Assembly: GCA_035640715.1 (NCBI GenBank)
Contig: DASQVO010000014.1
Span: forward strand, 1-29,937
Source of the DNA: DASQVO01 sp035640715
Lineage (GTDB): Bacteria; Actinomycetota; Actinomycetes; Streptosporangiales; Streptosporangiaceae
Direction of reading: 5' to 3'
DNA length: 29,937 bases
Below the pieces are notes generated by a model. The model saw only the letters and a program-made list of their open reading frames with translations, was not told the origin of the DNA and ran no database searches. The position numbers and the translations under genes were made by a program. This document shows positions 14,276-22,692 of this stretch, one piece after another (within the stretch, counting starts at the first letter, position 1; every line of letters begins with the position of its first letter).

Positions 14276-15247
14276 TCATCCTCGCCGGTCGCAGGCGTGG
14301 ATCATCTGTTCGTGGACGCTGAGCGGCACCTTGAGGAGCATGGACTTCCTGGCAGTGAGGATGCGGTGGACCAGCAAGAGCTGGACCAGCGCCAGGGGAT
14401 CGCTGTGATGCTTGCCCATCACGTCGTCGGTAAAGTCGCCGAACTGGTCCAGCGACAGGTGCCGCAGGTGCTGGTGGCGCGCGTCGAAGTGGTCCCAGAT
14501 CCGGTCCGCGAGCTGCTGGGCAGCCGCCCTCTTGATGGCCCCGTCGATCTCCAGCACGGTCTCGTCGTCGTCTTCCTGAGTGACACGGAATCCCTCGCCG
14601 GTTCGGGCCAGCACGCCTTCCAGGTTCAGCCGCGGTAGCGTGGCACGCTCGATGATGCGGACTCCCAGATGCTCATCGTCCGGTCTGGACGGGCCGGGAC
14701 GGCAAAAACGCACGATGAGATCGGCGAACCGGCGCTGTGGGGTGACATAGGCCGCCACATCCGGTTCCCGGGCCGCGATCTCCGCGTAGACCTGCTCCTC
14801 CGTGTAACCGCGCCTGGCCACGTCCCGCTGCACCTTCCATTTGTGCTTTAGCTCGGTTTCCGGATCGAGCCAGACATTGAGGTCGAACAGGCCCCGGACG
14901 CCCGGCACGAGGAAAGGATGTACCCCCTGTACGATGACCACTTCCTTGGGCTGGATCTCCTCCGGCGGCCCGAATGTACCGTCGGAATGGTCGTACACAG
15001 GTTTTGTGATCGGGTTTCCGCGCTTGAGTTCGAGCAGCTGGTTCTCCATTAGGGCGAAATTGTTGGCCCGCGGATCTAGCGCGGTGACCCCAATCAGATT
15101 GCGTTCCCGCCGGTCCAGCGCGTGGTAGTCGGACAGGCACACGCTCGTGATCTGATCAGCCGGGAAGATCCGGTAAAAGCCTGCAGTCAGCGTCGACTTG
15201 CCGCTGCCGCTGTCGCCGCCGACGGCAACGAATGTCGGCCGCTTCAT
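14276..15247 (-). CDS. prk: Phosphoribulokinase
   Basis: The 323-residue product carries the PRK/uridine-kinase P-loop VGGDSGSGKST at residues 9-19, then CLSDYHALDRRERNLIGVTA and LDPRANNFALM, which are hallmark segments of phosphoribulokinase (ribulose-5-phosphate to ribulose-1,5-bisphosphate). KPVYDHSDGTF and VIVQGVHPFL follow, with a C-terminal domain containing TGEGFRVTQEDDDETVLEIDG. I chose the start at 15247, which places the P-loop at the usual distance from the N-terminus; starts at 15265 and 15415 would add unconserved residues. No RuBisCO subunit or other Calvin-cycle gene is in the window. A uridine-kinase role is unlikely given the DYHALDR segment. Confidence 0.88.
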   Translation of the reverse strand: MKRPTFVAVGGDSGSGKSTLTAGFYRIFPADQITSVCLSDYHALDRRERNLIGVTALDPRANNFALMENQLLELKRGNPITKPVYDHSDGTFGPPEEIQPKEVVIVQGVHPFLVPGVRGLFDLNVWLDPETELKHKWKVQRDVARRGYTEEQVYAEIAAREPDVAAYVTPQRRFADLIVRFCRPGPSRPDDEHLGVRIIERATLPRLNLEGVLARTGEGFRVTQEDDDETVLEIDGAIKRAAAQQLADRIWDHFDARHQHLRHLSLDQFGDFTDDVMGKHHSDPLALVQLLLVHRILTARKSMLLKVPLSVHEQMIHACDRRG

Positions 15248-15466
15248 CCCGGCTCGGATCGCCATACCGCGAGGCTGCGGCTGCGGTAACTGGAGAACCA
15301 GGGCCGGACGCCTCCCTCGCATGGGCTGAAGGTCCTGGGGGCGGGACGGCTGCCCGGCGGAGGCGGATGTGGAGCGGGGCGCAGGCTGGGTGCCTGTGTG
15401 TCCCCGCTCCACCATTGGCCTACCGTTCTACGTCAAACGCTTCCACCGTGTTCAGGAAACTACCGT

Positions 15467-15504
15467 TGAAGCCCCTGATGGCGTATGAAGCCGCTGATGG
15501 CGTA
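15467..15504 (-). repeat. 19-bp tandem duplication in the Kelch gene
   Basis: On the coding strand TACGCCATCAGCGGCTTCA is followed at once by the same 19 bases with one change. Nineteen is not a multiple of three, so the duplication moves translation out of the frame that encodes the end of the last Kelch repeat. Confidence 0.8.
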
Positions 15505-15907
15505 CACGCAGGCCCGGTGAAAGACGCCGGGGCAGGGTGCGGTGACTACCGCCGGAGCGTTGCGGGCGGTAGGCATGAAGGGCAGCATCGCCCAGACGTT
15601 GGCGGCCAGGCTGTACGCCTCCACCGTGCGCAGGAAACCACCGCTCTGGGTGAAGCCGCTGGTGGCGTACGCGCAGGCCCGGTGCAAGACGCCGGGGCAG
15701 GGTGCGGTGGCTACCGCCGGAGCGTTGCGGGCGGTAGGTATGGAGGGCAGGGTTGCCCAGGTGTTCGTGGCCGGGCTTTAGGCCTCCACCGTGCGCAGGA
15801 ACCCGCTGCTGTTGCGGCCGCTGATGGCGTAGACGCAGGTTCCCGTCAGCCCGCTGACGCCCGTGGGGCAGGGCGCGGTGGCTCCCGCCAGGTACCTGCA
15901 GGCGGTG

Positions 15908-15954
15908 GGCAGGGAGAGCAGGGAGAGAAGAGAGAGAAGGGGGAGGAGAGGGGT
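15908..15954 (+). repeat. Homopurine tract within the Kelch gene
   Basis: Apart from one C at about 15919, the plus strand holds only G and A for some 45 bases. On the coding strand this CT-rich tract encodes Leu/Ser/Pro in place of a normal blade segment. Such tracts slip during replication and can form triplex DNA, which may explain the nearby frame loss. Confidence 0.6.
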
Positions 15955-16288
15955 TGCCCAGGTGTTCGTGGCCGCTGTATGCCCCCACCGTGTTCAGGAG
16001 AGTGCCGTTGACGTACTCGCAGATTCCTTCCAGTACGCCGACGCCCATGGGGCAGGGGGCGGTGGCTCCCGCCGGGTCCTCGCGGGCGGTGGGCAGGGTG
16101 GGCCATACGCCCTGCGCGTACGCCGGCGCGGCCGACAGGGCGAGAAAGGCCGTCGTCAGCGCGGCGGCCAGCAGCGGCCGCCAGCGGCGGCGCGGGGGCG
16201 GGGCTGGTGGACTACTACTGGTGATGCGGGCTCCGGAGACCGGCTCACGGTTCCCGTGTGCCGACTGCTGTGGCAACAAGCTTTGCAC

Positions 16289-16789
16289 CCCGTATCCTTT
16301 CTTTTCTTCTTTTCGCAAGGAACCGATGCTGACCGGGTGGGCCCCCTGACGTCCCAGCGGCCTTCTCATCGTGATGAAATTCCGCCCCTATGGGGGCATC
16401 AGCATGACTGCAGCCCAAGTGCAGCTGGGGGCCTGCTGATTCCGCGGGAACTTGGATTCCTCCCGCTTGCATTTCCTTTGCCAAACCAAGCCTCATATAC
16501 CTGCTGGTGACAGATACCCTGGTTCCTCCTGATCCGGACGCTGTTCCGGGATTCCGGCGCTCCCCCGATGAAAGGGATGCTGCCTTTCCGGCATTCCCGG
16601 CATGGCCCCGCAAGTACAGGTGTAAGGGCTCCTTCCTGAACGCAGCCGTCCATGACGGCCACGTTATCGCAGCAGTAACCAGCCAAAGGCGCCTGAACCG
16701 CCCACCGCCCCCGGTATATGCTCATTAATCATCCGGCCAAGGCCAAACTACTGAGCCTTTTACATCCGCTTTCGGCTTCGTGGGTCTCG
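16289..16789. other. 500-bp stretch upstream of the Kelch gene without recognised genes
   Basis: No coding family, tRNA or known riboswitch is recognised. It lies 5' of the Kelch gene and so would hold its promoter and a long leader. Short inverted segments occur (CCCC-TAT-GGGG at about 16385-16395), but no consistent larger fold can be claimed by eye. Confidence 0.4.
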
Positions 16790-16945
16790 TCTTTCACCAG
16801 CGATGGGCATGCCCGCTTCGAACAGGGCGAAGGTCAGGCCGACGTGCAGGCGGGTGCGGGCCGTTGATGCCGGGCACGCCGATGCCGATGGCCGCCGCGA
16901 AGTTCGACAGCCCGAGGGACAGTGCCACCAGCAGAGGGCGAGCAC
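16790..16945 (-). pseudogene. MntP-like manganese efflux pump, frameshifted N-terminal fragment
   Basis: Across three frames of the minus strand the order is VLAL (from GTG 16945), then LLVALSLGLSNFAAAIGIGV with PGIN, then ARTRLHVGLTFALFEAGMPI. Together these reproduce the first two membrane helices of MntP-type Mn(II) efflux pumps (a DNFAAAIGIG-like helix, the ARTRLRVG loop, and FGLFEAGMP). Two single-base frame changes, near 16930 and 16865, split it, and the sequence ends soon after the second helix. Here Asn follows Ser rather than the usual Asp (LSNF for LDNF). An intact pump would have about 180-200 residues. It lies just downstream of the ZIP transporter on the same strand. Confidence 0.65.
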
Positions 16946-17024
16946 CGGGTCACCCTACCGATGAGTACCTGCGGTCAGCCAGTGATGGCGGCGACCGGGC
17001 TGGCGAGTGCGGAGCCGATCAGCG

Positions 17025-17927
17025 TCATGCGCCGGCGGCGGAGACGATCGCGTCGGTGCCGAACCCGAGCAGCAAGCCGATGAGCAAGCCGTAAGCGAGG
17101 AGGTCACCGCGGCGGGTCTTGGCCGCGACGCCGAGCAACTGGGTAATCACGTAGATGATCGATCCGGCGGCGAGGGTGAGGAACACCACGGCGACCGGTT
17201 CGGAGGTGAACGAGTGCCCGGCGATGGTTCCGATGAACGTCGGGCCGCCGCCGATCGCGCCCATCGCCAGCAGGAACCCCCAGCCGGGGCGGGCCGGTTC
17301 GCCGTCGGCGGTGGTGTCGCCCGCCAGCGGGGCGACGATGCCGAAGCCCTCGGTGGCGTTGTGCAGCCCGAACCCGATCACTAGCAAGGTCGCCAGCGCG
17401 ATCTCCGAGCGGGCGGCGGACTGGCCGATCGCGAGGCCTTCGGCAAAATTGTGCAGCCCGATGCCGGCCGCGATCAGCAGCGCCAGCCGGCGGGCGGGGG
17501 ACCAGGCGGCCATCCCCCGCGCGCGGCTGGCATGCATCTCGCCCACATCCATCGCACCCGGGCCGAACTTGACCGCGGCACCCTGCGCCGGCCCGGAGCC
17601 GCCACGCCGTGTGATGCGCGCCATCCAGCGTTCATAGCCGACGAGGGCCAGCAGCCCGACCGCCAGCCCTGCGGCGAAGATGCTGCCGTACCCGGCCGCG
17701 GTGGCGACACTGCCGTGCCCATCATGTATCTGACCGAGCGCGGCATCGATCGGCTTCCACGCTGCCGACAGCACGTCCCACACCAGGAACAGCAGGATGC
17801 CGACCGCGACCGCGTTAAGAAACGCGCGCAGGGCCGGCGCCGGGCGGCGCAGCCTGCCCACCGGCAGGCCGAGCACAATGGTGACGCCGGCGATGAACCC
17901 GAGCAGCAGTGTCGTTCCCAGCCCCAT
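17025..17927 (-). CDS. ZIP-family metal transporter (GufA/ZupT-like)
   Basis: The 300-residue product is a polytopic membrane protein with about eight hydrophobic helices. The metal-path motifs are GIGLHNFAEGLAIG (H159, E163) in one helix and GFGLHNATEGFGI (H189, E193) in the next, as in ZIP permeases of the GufA/ZupT branch, which move Zn, Fe or Mn into the cytoplasm. The usual HNxPEG proline is Thr in the second motif. A Met/His/Asp-containing loop (about 117-135) separates the first and second halves. Start 17927 has AAAGGA upstream. A DtxR/IdeR-type box lies 32 bases upstream of it, and a broken MntP-like gene follows, so iron or manganese is the likely cargo. Confidence 0.85.
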   Translation of the reverse strand: MGLGTTLLLGFIAGVTIVLGLPVGRLRRPAPALRAFLNAVAVGILLFLVWDVLSAAWKPIDAALGQIHDGHGSVATAAGYGSIFAAGLAVGLLALVGYERWMARITRRGGSGPAQGAAVKFGPGAMDVGEMHASRARGMAAWSPARRLALLIAAGIGLHNFAEGLAIGQSAARSEIALATLLVIGFGLHNATEGFGIVAPLAGDTTADGEPARPGWGFLLAMGAIGGGPTFIGTIAGHSFTSEPVAVVFLTLAAGSIIYVITQLLGVAAKTRRGDLLAYGLLIGLLLGFGTDAIVSAAGA

Positions 17928-17958
17928 GCAGGGCGTCCTTTCCACGCGAAGCCATCGA

Positions 17959-17977
17959 TTAGGGCAGCCTAACCTAA
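17959..17977. promoter_or_regulatory. DtxR/IdeR-type iron box upstream of the ZIP gene
   Basis: TTAGGGCAGCCTAACCTAA matches the 19-bp DtxR/IdeR consensus (TTAGGTTAGSCTAACCTAA) at all but two positions, both in the left half. It lies just upstream of the ZIP transporter start on the minus strand. The expected effect is repression by a metal-loaded DtxR-family protein (IdeR with Fe, or an MntR-like member with Mn). Confidence 0.75.
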
Positions 17978-18039
17978 TGCCGGATCGGACGACAGGGGGC
18001 AGGTCACCGGACGGCAAAAGACCTATCAACCCCCGCAGG

Positions 18040-18960
18040 TCAGCGGACCGCAGCCTGGCTGAAAAGCTTGTCGAGCGAGAGCCGCCGGGCGGTATCGGCC
18101 AGGGCCCGGGCGAGCAGCGAGCCGGGTTCGGACGCGGCGGTCACCAGGCTCACCGTCGAGGTGACGGGCGGGTCGTCAATGGTGACGACGTGGATGTCCG
18201 GGGAGAAGGTGAAGGCGTGGATCCACTCCCGTGGCACCACGCCCGCCCAGCTCCCGCTGTCGACGAAGGCGTAGATCGAGGCGACCGAATCGCTCTCGAT
18301 CCGTGGCCGGAGAACAAGCCCGCTCTCCGCGAGCAGGCTGTCGATCTGCTGGCGGCTGCGGCGTGAGCTGTTCAGCATGCACAGCGGCAACTGGCTCAGC
18401 TCCGGCCACGTGACGTGATCACTCCAGTCACCTGGCAGCAGCCGCTGGTGCGCTACCAGGACGAAGCGCTCGGTGTACAACTGCACGACGGCCAGGTCAG
18501 TGGTGTCGGCGCCATCGAGGTGAACGATGCCGGCGTCGAGCTCGTAACGCCGCAGCTCGCTCAGGATCTCCTCGGTCGAGAGCCGGGTTTCAAGCCTTAC
18601 GCTCGCCAGCGGATGGGCCGCGCAGAACGGCGTGATGACCAGGGCGGCAGTGGTGGAGGCGGTGGCGGCGACGCCCAGCCGCAGCTGTCCGCTGAGACCG
18701 GACTGCATCGCCGACACTTCCTGCTCGAGTGCGTCATGATCAGCCAGTATCCGCCGGGCCCACACGACTAGGCGCTCGCCTTCAGGTGTCAGCCCCTGGA
18801 AGGCATGGCCCCGGTTGACGAGCGGCACCTTGAGCTCGTGCTCGAGCTTCCTGATCGCCTCCGACAGCGCGGGCTGCGACACGTAACACGCGGCCGCGGC
18901 CCGCGCGAAGTGGCGTTCCCGGGCCAGTGCCACGAAATACTCGAGTTGCCGGAACAGCAT
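18040..18960 (-). CDS. LysR-family transcriptional regulator
   Basis: The 306-residue product has the LysR winged helix at residues 1-60: MLFRQLEYFVALARERHFAR, then CYVSQPALSEAIRKLEHELK and LVNRG. A LysR substrate-binding domain follows from about residue 85. The start at 18960 gives the canonical N-terminus; an in-frame ATG at 18999 would add 13 unconserved residues. It is divergent from oxalyl-CoA decarboxylase across about 210 bases, the classical layout for LysR control of the neighbouring operon, so oxalate or a related CoA ester is a reasonable inducer. Confidence 0.9.
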   Translation of the reverse strand: MLFRQLEYFVALARERHFARAAAACYVSQPALSEAIRKLEHELKVPLVNRGHAFQGLTPEGERLVVWARRILADHDALEQEVSAMQSGLSGQLRLGVAATASTTAALVITPFCAAHPLASVRLETRLSTEEILSELRRYELDAGIVHLDGADTTDLAVVQLYTERFVLVAHQRLLPGDWSDHVTWPELSQLPLCMLNSSRRSRQQIDSLLAESGLVLRPRIESDSVASIYAFVDSGSWAGVVPREWIHAFTFSPDIHVVTIDDPPVTSTVSLVTAASEPGSLLARALADTARRLSLDKLFSQAAVR

Positions 18961-19051
18961 TGCGTCATGCTCCGTCTCCAGATGGAAAGCCCGCGGCAAG
19001 TTTACCCATCGTGCCTGCTTAGCCAGGCTGCGGGAGCCATTTCACCGCTCA

Positions 19052-19066
19052 ATAGGCATCCCTTAT
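19052..19066. promoter_or_regulatory. Candidate LysR box (T-N11-A) upstream of oxc
   Basis: ATAGGCATCCCTTAT is an imperfect dyad (arms ATAGG and CTTAT) with the T-N11-A spacing of LysR-type sites. It lies about 92 bases from the LysR start and 107 bases before the oxc start, between the divergent genes. Confidence 0.45.
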
Positions 19067-19172
19067 CGGGCGGTAAATAAGCCGTCTTGGACGTAGCGGT
19101 CACCAGCAGCCAAGACTGAAAGGAGAGACGGACAAGCCCAGCTGGCGAGACAGCTGCCACAAGGAGCCCGAT

Positions 19173-20942
19173 ATGACCACGATTGCAACGACGGCCGAGG
19201 AAGTGCTATCGGCCCGCGACGTCCGGCAGACGCAGGGAGCGCTGACTGACGGATTCCATCTGCTGGTGGATGCGCTGAAGCTCAACGGAGTTAAGACGAT
19301 CTACGGTGTCGTCGGCATCCCGATCACGGACCTGGCGCGGCTCGCGCAGGCATCCGGGATCCGATACATCGGCTTCCGCCACGAGCAGAGCGCCGGCAAC
19401 GCTGCGGCCGCCGCCGGCTTCCTGACCAAGAAGCCCGGCATCTGCCTGACGGTGTCCGCGCCGGGCTTCCTCAACGGGCTGGTCGCGCTGGCCAACGCCA
19501 CCACGAACTGTTTCCCGATGGTCCAGATCTCTGGATCCAGCGAGCGTCACCTCGTCGACCTGCAGCGCGGGGAGTACGAAGAGCTCGACCAGCTGGCGGC
19601 GGCCCGGCCGTTCGTGAAGGCGGCTTACCGCATCGACCGTGCGGAGGACATCGGGCTCGGTGTCGCCCGCGCGATCCGCACGGCGGTCAGCGGCCGGCCT
19701 GGCGGTGTCTACCTCGACGTTCCCGGCGCGGTGCTGGGCGAGGCGATGGATGCCGCCGCGGGCGCCCGCTCGCTGTGGCCGCTGACTGATCCTGCTCCCC
19801 GGCAGCTTCCCGCCCCCGAGGCCGTCGACAGGGCCCTGTCGCTGCTCGCCGCGGCCCGGCGGCCGCTCGTCGTGCTGGGAAAGGGCGCGGCGTACGCACA
19901 GGCCGACGAAGAGATCCGGTCGTTCCTCGAATCGGCGGGCATCCCGTACCTGCCGATGTCGATGGCCAAGGGCCTGCTTCCCGACGACCACCCGCAGTCG
20001 GCCGCATCGGCCCGTTCGCTCGCGCTGGCCAAGGCGGACGTCGTCATGCTGGTCGGCGCCCGGCTGAACTGGCTGCTCGGGCACGGGCAGCCGCCGCAGT
20101 GGTCACCCGACGCGAAGTTCATCCAGGTCGACATCCAGGCGAGTGAGCTGGACAGCAACCAGCCGATCGCCGCCCCGCTCGTCGGCGACATCGGGTCGGT
20201 CATGGCCGCGCTGATGGAGCGCACCGAGCCGGGCCGGATCATCGCTCCGGCCGAGTGGCGCGAAGAACTCGAGGCGCGCAAGGCCCGCAACCTCGCCTCG
20301 ATGCAGAAGCGGCTGGACGACAACTCCCACCCGATGCGCTTCTACGGTGCGCTCCGGGCCGTACGCGACGTCCTGCGAGAGCGGCCCGATGTCTACATCG
20401 TGAACGAGGGCGCCAACGCCCTGGACATCGCCCGCAACGTCATCGACATGCGGCGCCCCCGCCACCGCCTCGACAGCGGCACCTGGGGCGTCATGGGCAT
20501 CGGGATGGGCTATGCCATCGCCGCGGCGGTCGAGACCGGCGCGCCCGTGGTGGCGATCGAAGGAGACAGCGCCTTCGGGTTCAGCGGCATGGATCTGGAG
20601 ACGATCTGCCGTTACCAGCTGCCCGTCACGGTGGTCGTGCTGAACAACGGCGGTGTCTACCGCGGCGACGAAGTCAGCACCGCGTCCAGCGACCCGTCCC
20701 CGACGAAGCTGGACCCGGCGGCGCACCACGAACGTCTCATCGAGGCGTTCGGCGGCACCGGCTTCCGCGCTATGACCCCTGAGGAGCTGACCGCCGCCCT
20801 CGCCAAGGCGCTCGACTCCGGGCGCCCCGCGCTCGTGGACTGCGTGCTCGACCCCAGCGCCGGCGCGGAGAGCGGCCATATCGCGCACCTCAACCCGAAG
20901 AGTGCCGCCACCGCGGCACCGGCTCCCGCAGGGGCGCCGTGA
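19173..20942 (+). CDS. oxc: Oxalyl-CoA decarboxylase
   Basis: The 589-residue product is a thiamine-diphosphate enzyme that converts oxalyl-CoA to formyl-CoA and CO2. The N-terminal domain carries GVVGIPITDLARLAQASGIR and FRHEQSAGNAAAAAGFLTKK, with the catalytic Glu at position 71, and ISGSSERHLVDLQRG, all highly typical of Oxc. The C-terminal ThDP motif begins VAIEGDSAFGFSGMDLE and ends VVLNNGGVYRGDE (about 466-503). AAGGAG is 7 bases before the ATG. The N-terminal 20 residues and the Ala/Pro-rich C-terminal tail are longer than in Oxalobacter. frc follows after 83 bases, and the two work as a cycle: Frc makes oxalyl-CoA from oxalate and formyl-CoA. Confidence 0.95.
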   Translation: MTTIATTAEEVLSARDVRQTQGALTDGFHLLVDALKLNGVKTIYGVVGIPITDLARLAQASGIRYIGFRHEQSAGNAAAAAGFLTKKPGICLTVSAPGFLNGLVALANATTNCFPMVQISGSSERHLVDLQRGEYEELDQLAAARPFVKAAYRIDRAEDIGLGVARAIRTAVSGRPGGVYLDVPGAVLGEAMDAAAGARSLWPLTDPAPRQLPAPEAVDRALSLLAAARRPLVVLGKGAAYAQADEEIRSFLESAGIPYLPMSMAKGLLPDDHPQSAASARSLALAKADVVMLVGARLNWLLGHGQPPQWSPDAKFIQVDIQASELDSNQPIAAPLVGDIGSVMAALMERTEPGRIIAPAEWREELEARKARNLASMQKRLDDNSHPMRFYGALRAVRDVLRERPDVYIVNEGANALDIARNVIDMRRPRHRLDSGTWGVMGIGMGYAIAAAVETGAPVVAIEGDSAFGFSGMDLETICRYQLPVTVVVLNNGGVYRGDEVSTASSDPSPTKLDPAAHHERLIEAFGGTGFRAMTPEELTAALAKALDSGRPALVDCVLDPSAGAESGHIAHLNPKSAATAAPAPAGAP

Positions 20943-21025
20943 CCTCGTCGGCGCCGTCATGTCCGCAAGCTCGACTCGCGGACGCATCCATAAATGACCA
21001 GGAACAAAGAGAAGGAACACTGAAA

Positions 21026-22282
21026 ATGACTGAGACTCTGCCCCTGTCGGGAATCAAGGTTATCGACTTCACTGGCGTGCAGGCCGGGCCGGCGTGCACC
21101 CAGCTGCTGGCCTGGTTCGGCGCTGACGTCCTGAAGGTCGAGCGCCCGAACGGCGGCGACGTCACCCGCAACCAGCTCCGCGACATCCCCGATGTCGATG
21201 CCCTGTACTTCACCATGCTCAACAGCAACAAGCGTTCGCTGGCGATCAACACCAAGACGCCCGAAGGGCTCGCGGTGATGGAGAAGCTGATCCGCGAGGC
21301 CGACGTCCTGGTGGAGAACTTCGCGCCCGGGGCGATGGACCGGATGGGCCTGTCCTGGGAGCACATCCAGGAGCTCAACCCGCGGCTGATCTACGGCTCG
21401 GTCAAGGGCTTCAACGACGACTCCTCCTGGAAGGACCTCAAGGTCTACGAGAATGTCGCCCAGGCGGCCGGCGGCGCCGCGTCGACGACCGGCTTCTGGG
21501 ACGGGCCGCCCACCATCAGCGCCGCCGCCCTCGGTGACTCCAACACCGGCTACCACCTGGCGATCGGCATCCTCACCGCGCTGATCGGCCGGGAGAAGAC
21601 CGGCCGCGGCCAGAGGGTCACCGTCTCGATGCAGGACGCCGTGATCAACCTGTGCCGGGTCAAGCTGCGCGACCAGCAGCGACTGGAGCGGTTGGGCTAC
21701 CTGGAGGAGTACCCCCAGTACCCGGACGGCACCTTCACCGACGTCGTGCCGCGCGGCGGCAACGCGGGCGGTGGCGGTCAGCCCGGCTGGATCCTCAAGT
21801 GCAAGGGCTGGGAAGACGACCCCAACGCCTACATCTACTTCACCATCCAGGAGCAGAACTGGGCGCGCACCTGCGAGGCCATCGGCAAGCCCGAATGGAA
21901 GGACGACCCCGAGTACGCGACCGCCCAGGCCCGCCAGCCGCACATCTTCGAAATCTTCGATGAGATCGAGAAGTGGCTGGCAGACAAGACCAAGTACGAG
22001 GCCGTCGACATCCTGCGCACGTACGAAGTCCCGTGCGCTCCCGTGCTGAGCATGAAGGAGATCGCCTACGACCCGGCGCTGCGCAAGAGCGGCACGATCG
22101 TGGAGGTCGACCAGAAGGAGCGCGGCACCTACCTGACTGTCGGCAGCCCCATCAAGTTCTCCGACTTCACCCCGGTCATCAAGGGCGCCCCGCTGCTCGG
22201 GGAAGACACCGATGATGTCCTCGCCGAGCTTGGATACGGCGCCAGCGAGATCACAGAGATGCACACGAAGAAGATCGCCTGA
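21026..22282 (+). CDS. frc: Formyl-CoA:oxalate CoA-transferase
   Basis: The 418-residue product is a family III CoA-transferase that moves CoA from formyl-CoA to oxalate. The catalytic Asp is D171 in AALGDSNTG, matching Asp169 of characterised Frc. Further Frc-specific stretches are VSMQDAVINLCRVKLRDQQR, a glycine loop RGGNAGGGGQPGW that gates the active site, and TIQEQNW. Length agrees with the 416-428 residues of known enzymes. The start at 21026 has AAGGA upstream; an in-frame start at 20939 overlaps the oxc stop and adds 29 unconserved residues. It forms an operon with oxc under the divergent LysR regulator. Confidence 0.95.
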   Translation: MTETLPLSGIKVIDFTGVQAGPACTQLLAWFGADVLKVERPNGGDVTRNQLRDIPDVDALYFTMLNSNKRSLAINTKTPEGLAVMEKLIREADVLVENFAPGAMDRMGLSWEHIQELNPRLIYGSVKGFNDDSSWKDLKVYENVAQAAGGAASTTGFWDGPPTISAAALGDSNTGYHLAIGILTALIGREKTGRGQRVTVSMQDAVINLCRVKLRDQQRLERLGYLEEYPQYPDGTFTDVVPRGGNAGGGGQPGWILKCKGWEDDPNAYIYFTIQEQNWARTCEAIGKPEWKDDPEYATAQARQPHIFEIFDEIEKWLADKTKYEAVDILRTYEVPCAPVLSMKEIAYDPALRKSGTIVEVDQKERGTYLTVGSPIKFSDFTPVIKGAPLLGEDTDDVLAELGYGASEITEMHTKKIA

Positions 22283-22568
22283 TTTCAGCCCGCGGGGCGG
22301 ACGGCAGAGACCTCCGGGGCCTGGTACGGATACTCAGATCACGTACCGGCCCGGGGGTCTTGTGCCTCAGGCGAACCTCGACGGCCTGGATACCGTACTC
22401 GTACCGGGCCGGCCAGGAACACGCACCCAGTAACCTCCCGGACCCGCACCCGGCGCCGGCACCGGCTGGCTTATCGCACACCTCCCGGCTCCCGCCGAGT
22501 CCCTTCCGCACGCACCCTAGAGGTCATGCTTATTGCTCCGTTCGTGCCGGTGACACGGGACGCGGCAG
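22283..22568. other. Region after frc, no recognised gene
   Basis: These 286 bases hold no recognised coding family. CGTACCGGCCCGG (about 22341) and the nearly repeated CGTACCGGGCCGG (about 22398) could pair in part as a long-loop stem and may mark transcription termination after frc. Confidence 0.4.
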
Positions 22569-22672
22569 CTAGCGGGCCGGGGTGGTGGGGGTATTCCGCA
22601 GCAGGAAGGTGAGCCCTTCGGCCATGGTGGGGTGGGCGTAGATCGCGCCGCGCAGGGCGGTGTAGGGGAGTC
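22569..22672 (-). pseudogene. Pyridine-nucleotide disulfide oxidoreductase, C-terminal remnant
   Basis: The minus strand encodes LPYTALRGAIYAHPTMAEGL and a short tail to a TAG at 22569-22571. The AIYAHPTMAEGL segment is the C-terminal interface helix of dihydrolipoamide dehydrogenase, mercuric-reductase and related flavoproteins, where His-Pro-Thr supplies the active-site base. Only about 33 residues of an expected 450-470 remain; upstream, from about 22673, the DNA belongs to other remnants on the opposite strand. Confidence 0.72.
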
Positions 22673-22692
22673 GCCGCGCCGGGGCCCGGCCC

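Larger units (their letters stand above)
15420..16288 (-). pseudogene. Secreted Kelch-repeat protein, broken by frameshifts and a stop
   Basis: A GTG at 16288 preceded by AAAGGA opens a frame with an Arg-rich n-region and signal peptide (PLLAAALTTAFLALSAAPAYA). Then come about four repeats of the Kelch type, each with a TVEAY-S-N-W-LP-PTAR layout followed by TAPCP and Y-ISGF. The reading frame is interrupted three times: two bases are missing at about 15973 relative to the sister repeats; the third repeat has TAA (15778-15780) where the others have a Tyr codon; and a 19-bp tandem duplication (15467-15504) shifts the last repeat, which otherwise ends FLNTVEAFDVER before a TAG at 15420. An intact beta-propeller would need six or seven repeats, so copies are probably also missing. 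Sequencing error cannot explain a 19-bp duplication easily. Confidence 0.78.

Noticed and set aside
15248..15415. N-terminal extension of phosphoribulokinase to a start at 15415
   Set aside because: The extra 56 residues are low-complexity and unlike the family; the P-loop is correctly placed with the start at 15247.
15420..16100. Regular repeats suggestive of a CRISPR array
   Set aside because: The units are about 150 bp long, code for Kelch repeats, and have no short identical repeats with unique spacers.
16366..16377. TCATCGTGATGA as another TetR operator
   Set aside because: The arms are in the reverse order (TCATC then GATGA) compared with the TGAT...ATCA sites, and it lies far from the cluster.
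20957..22264. A long open frame (about 435 codons) on the minus strand
   Set aside because: It is antisense to frc, which has its catalytic Asp and family-specific motifs; the antisense product resembles nothing known.
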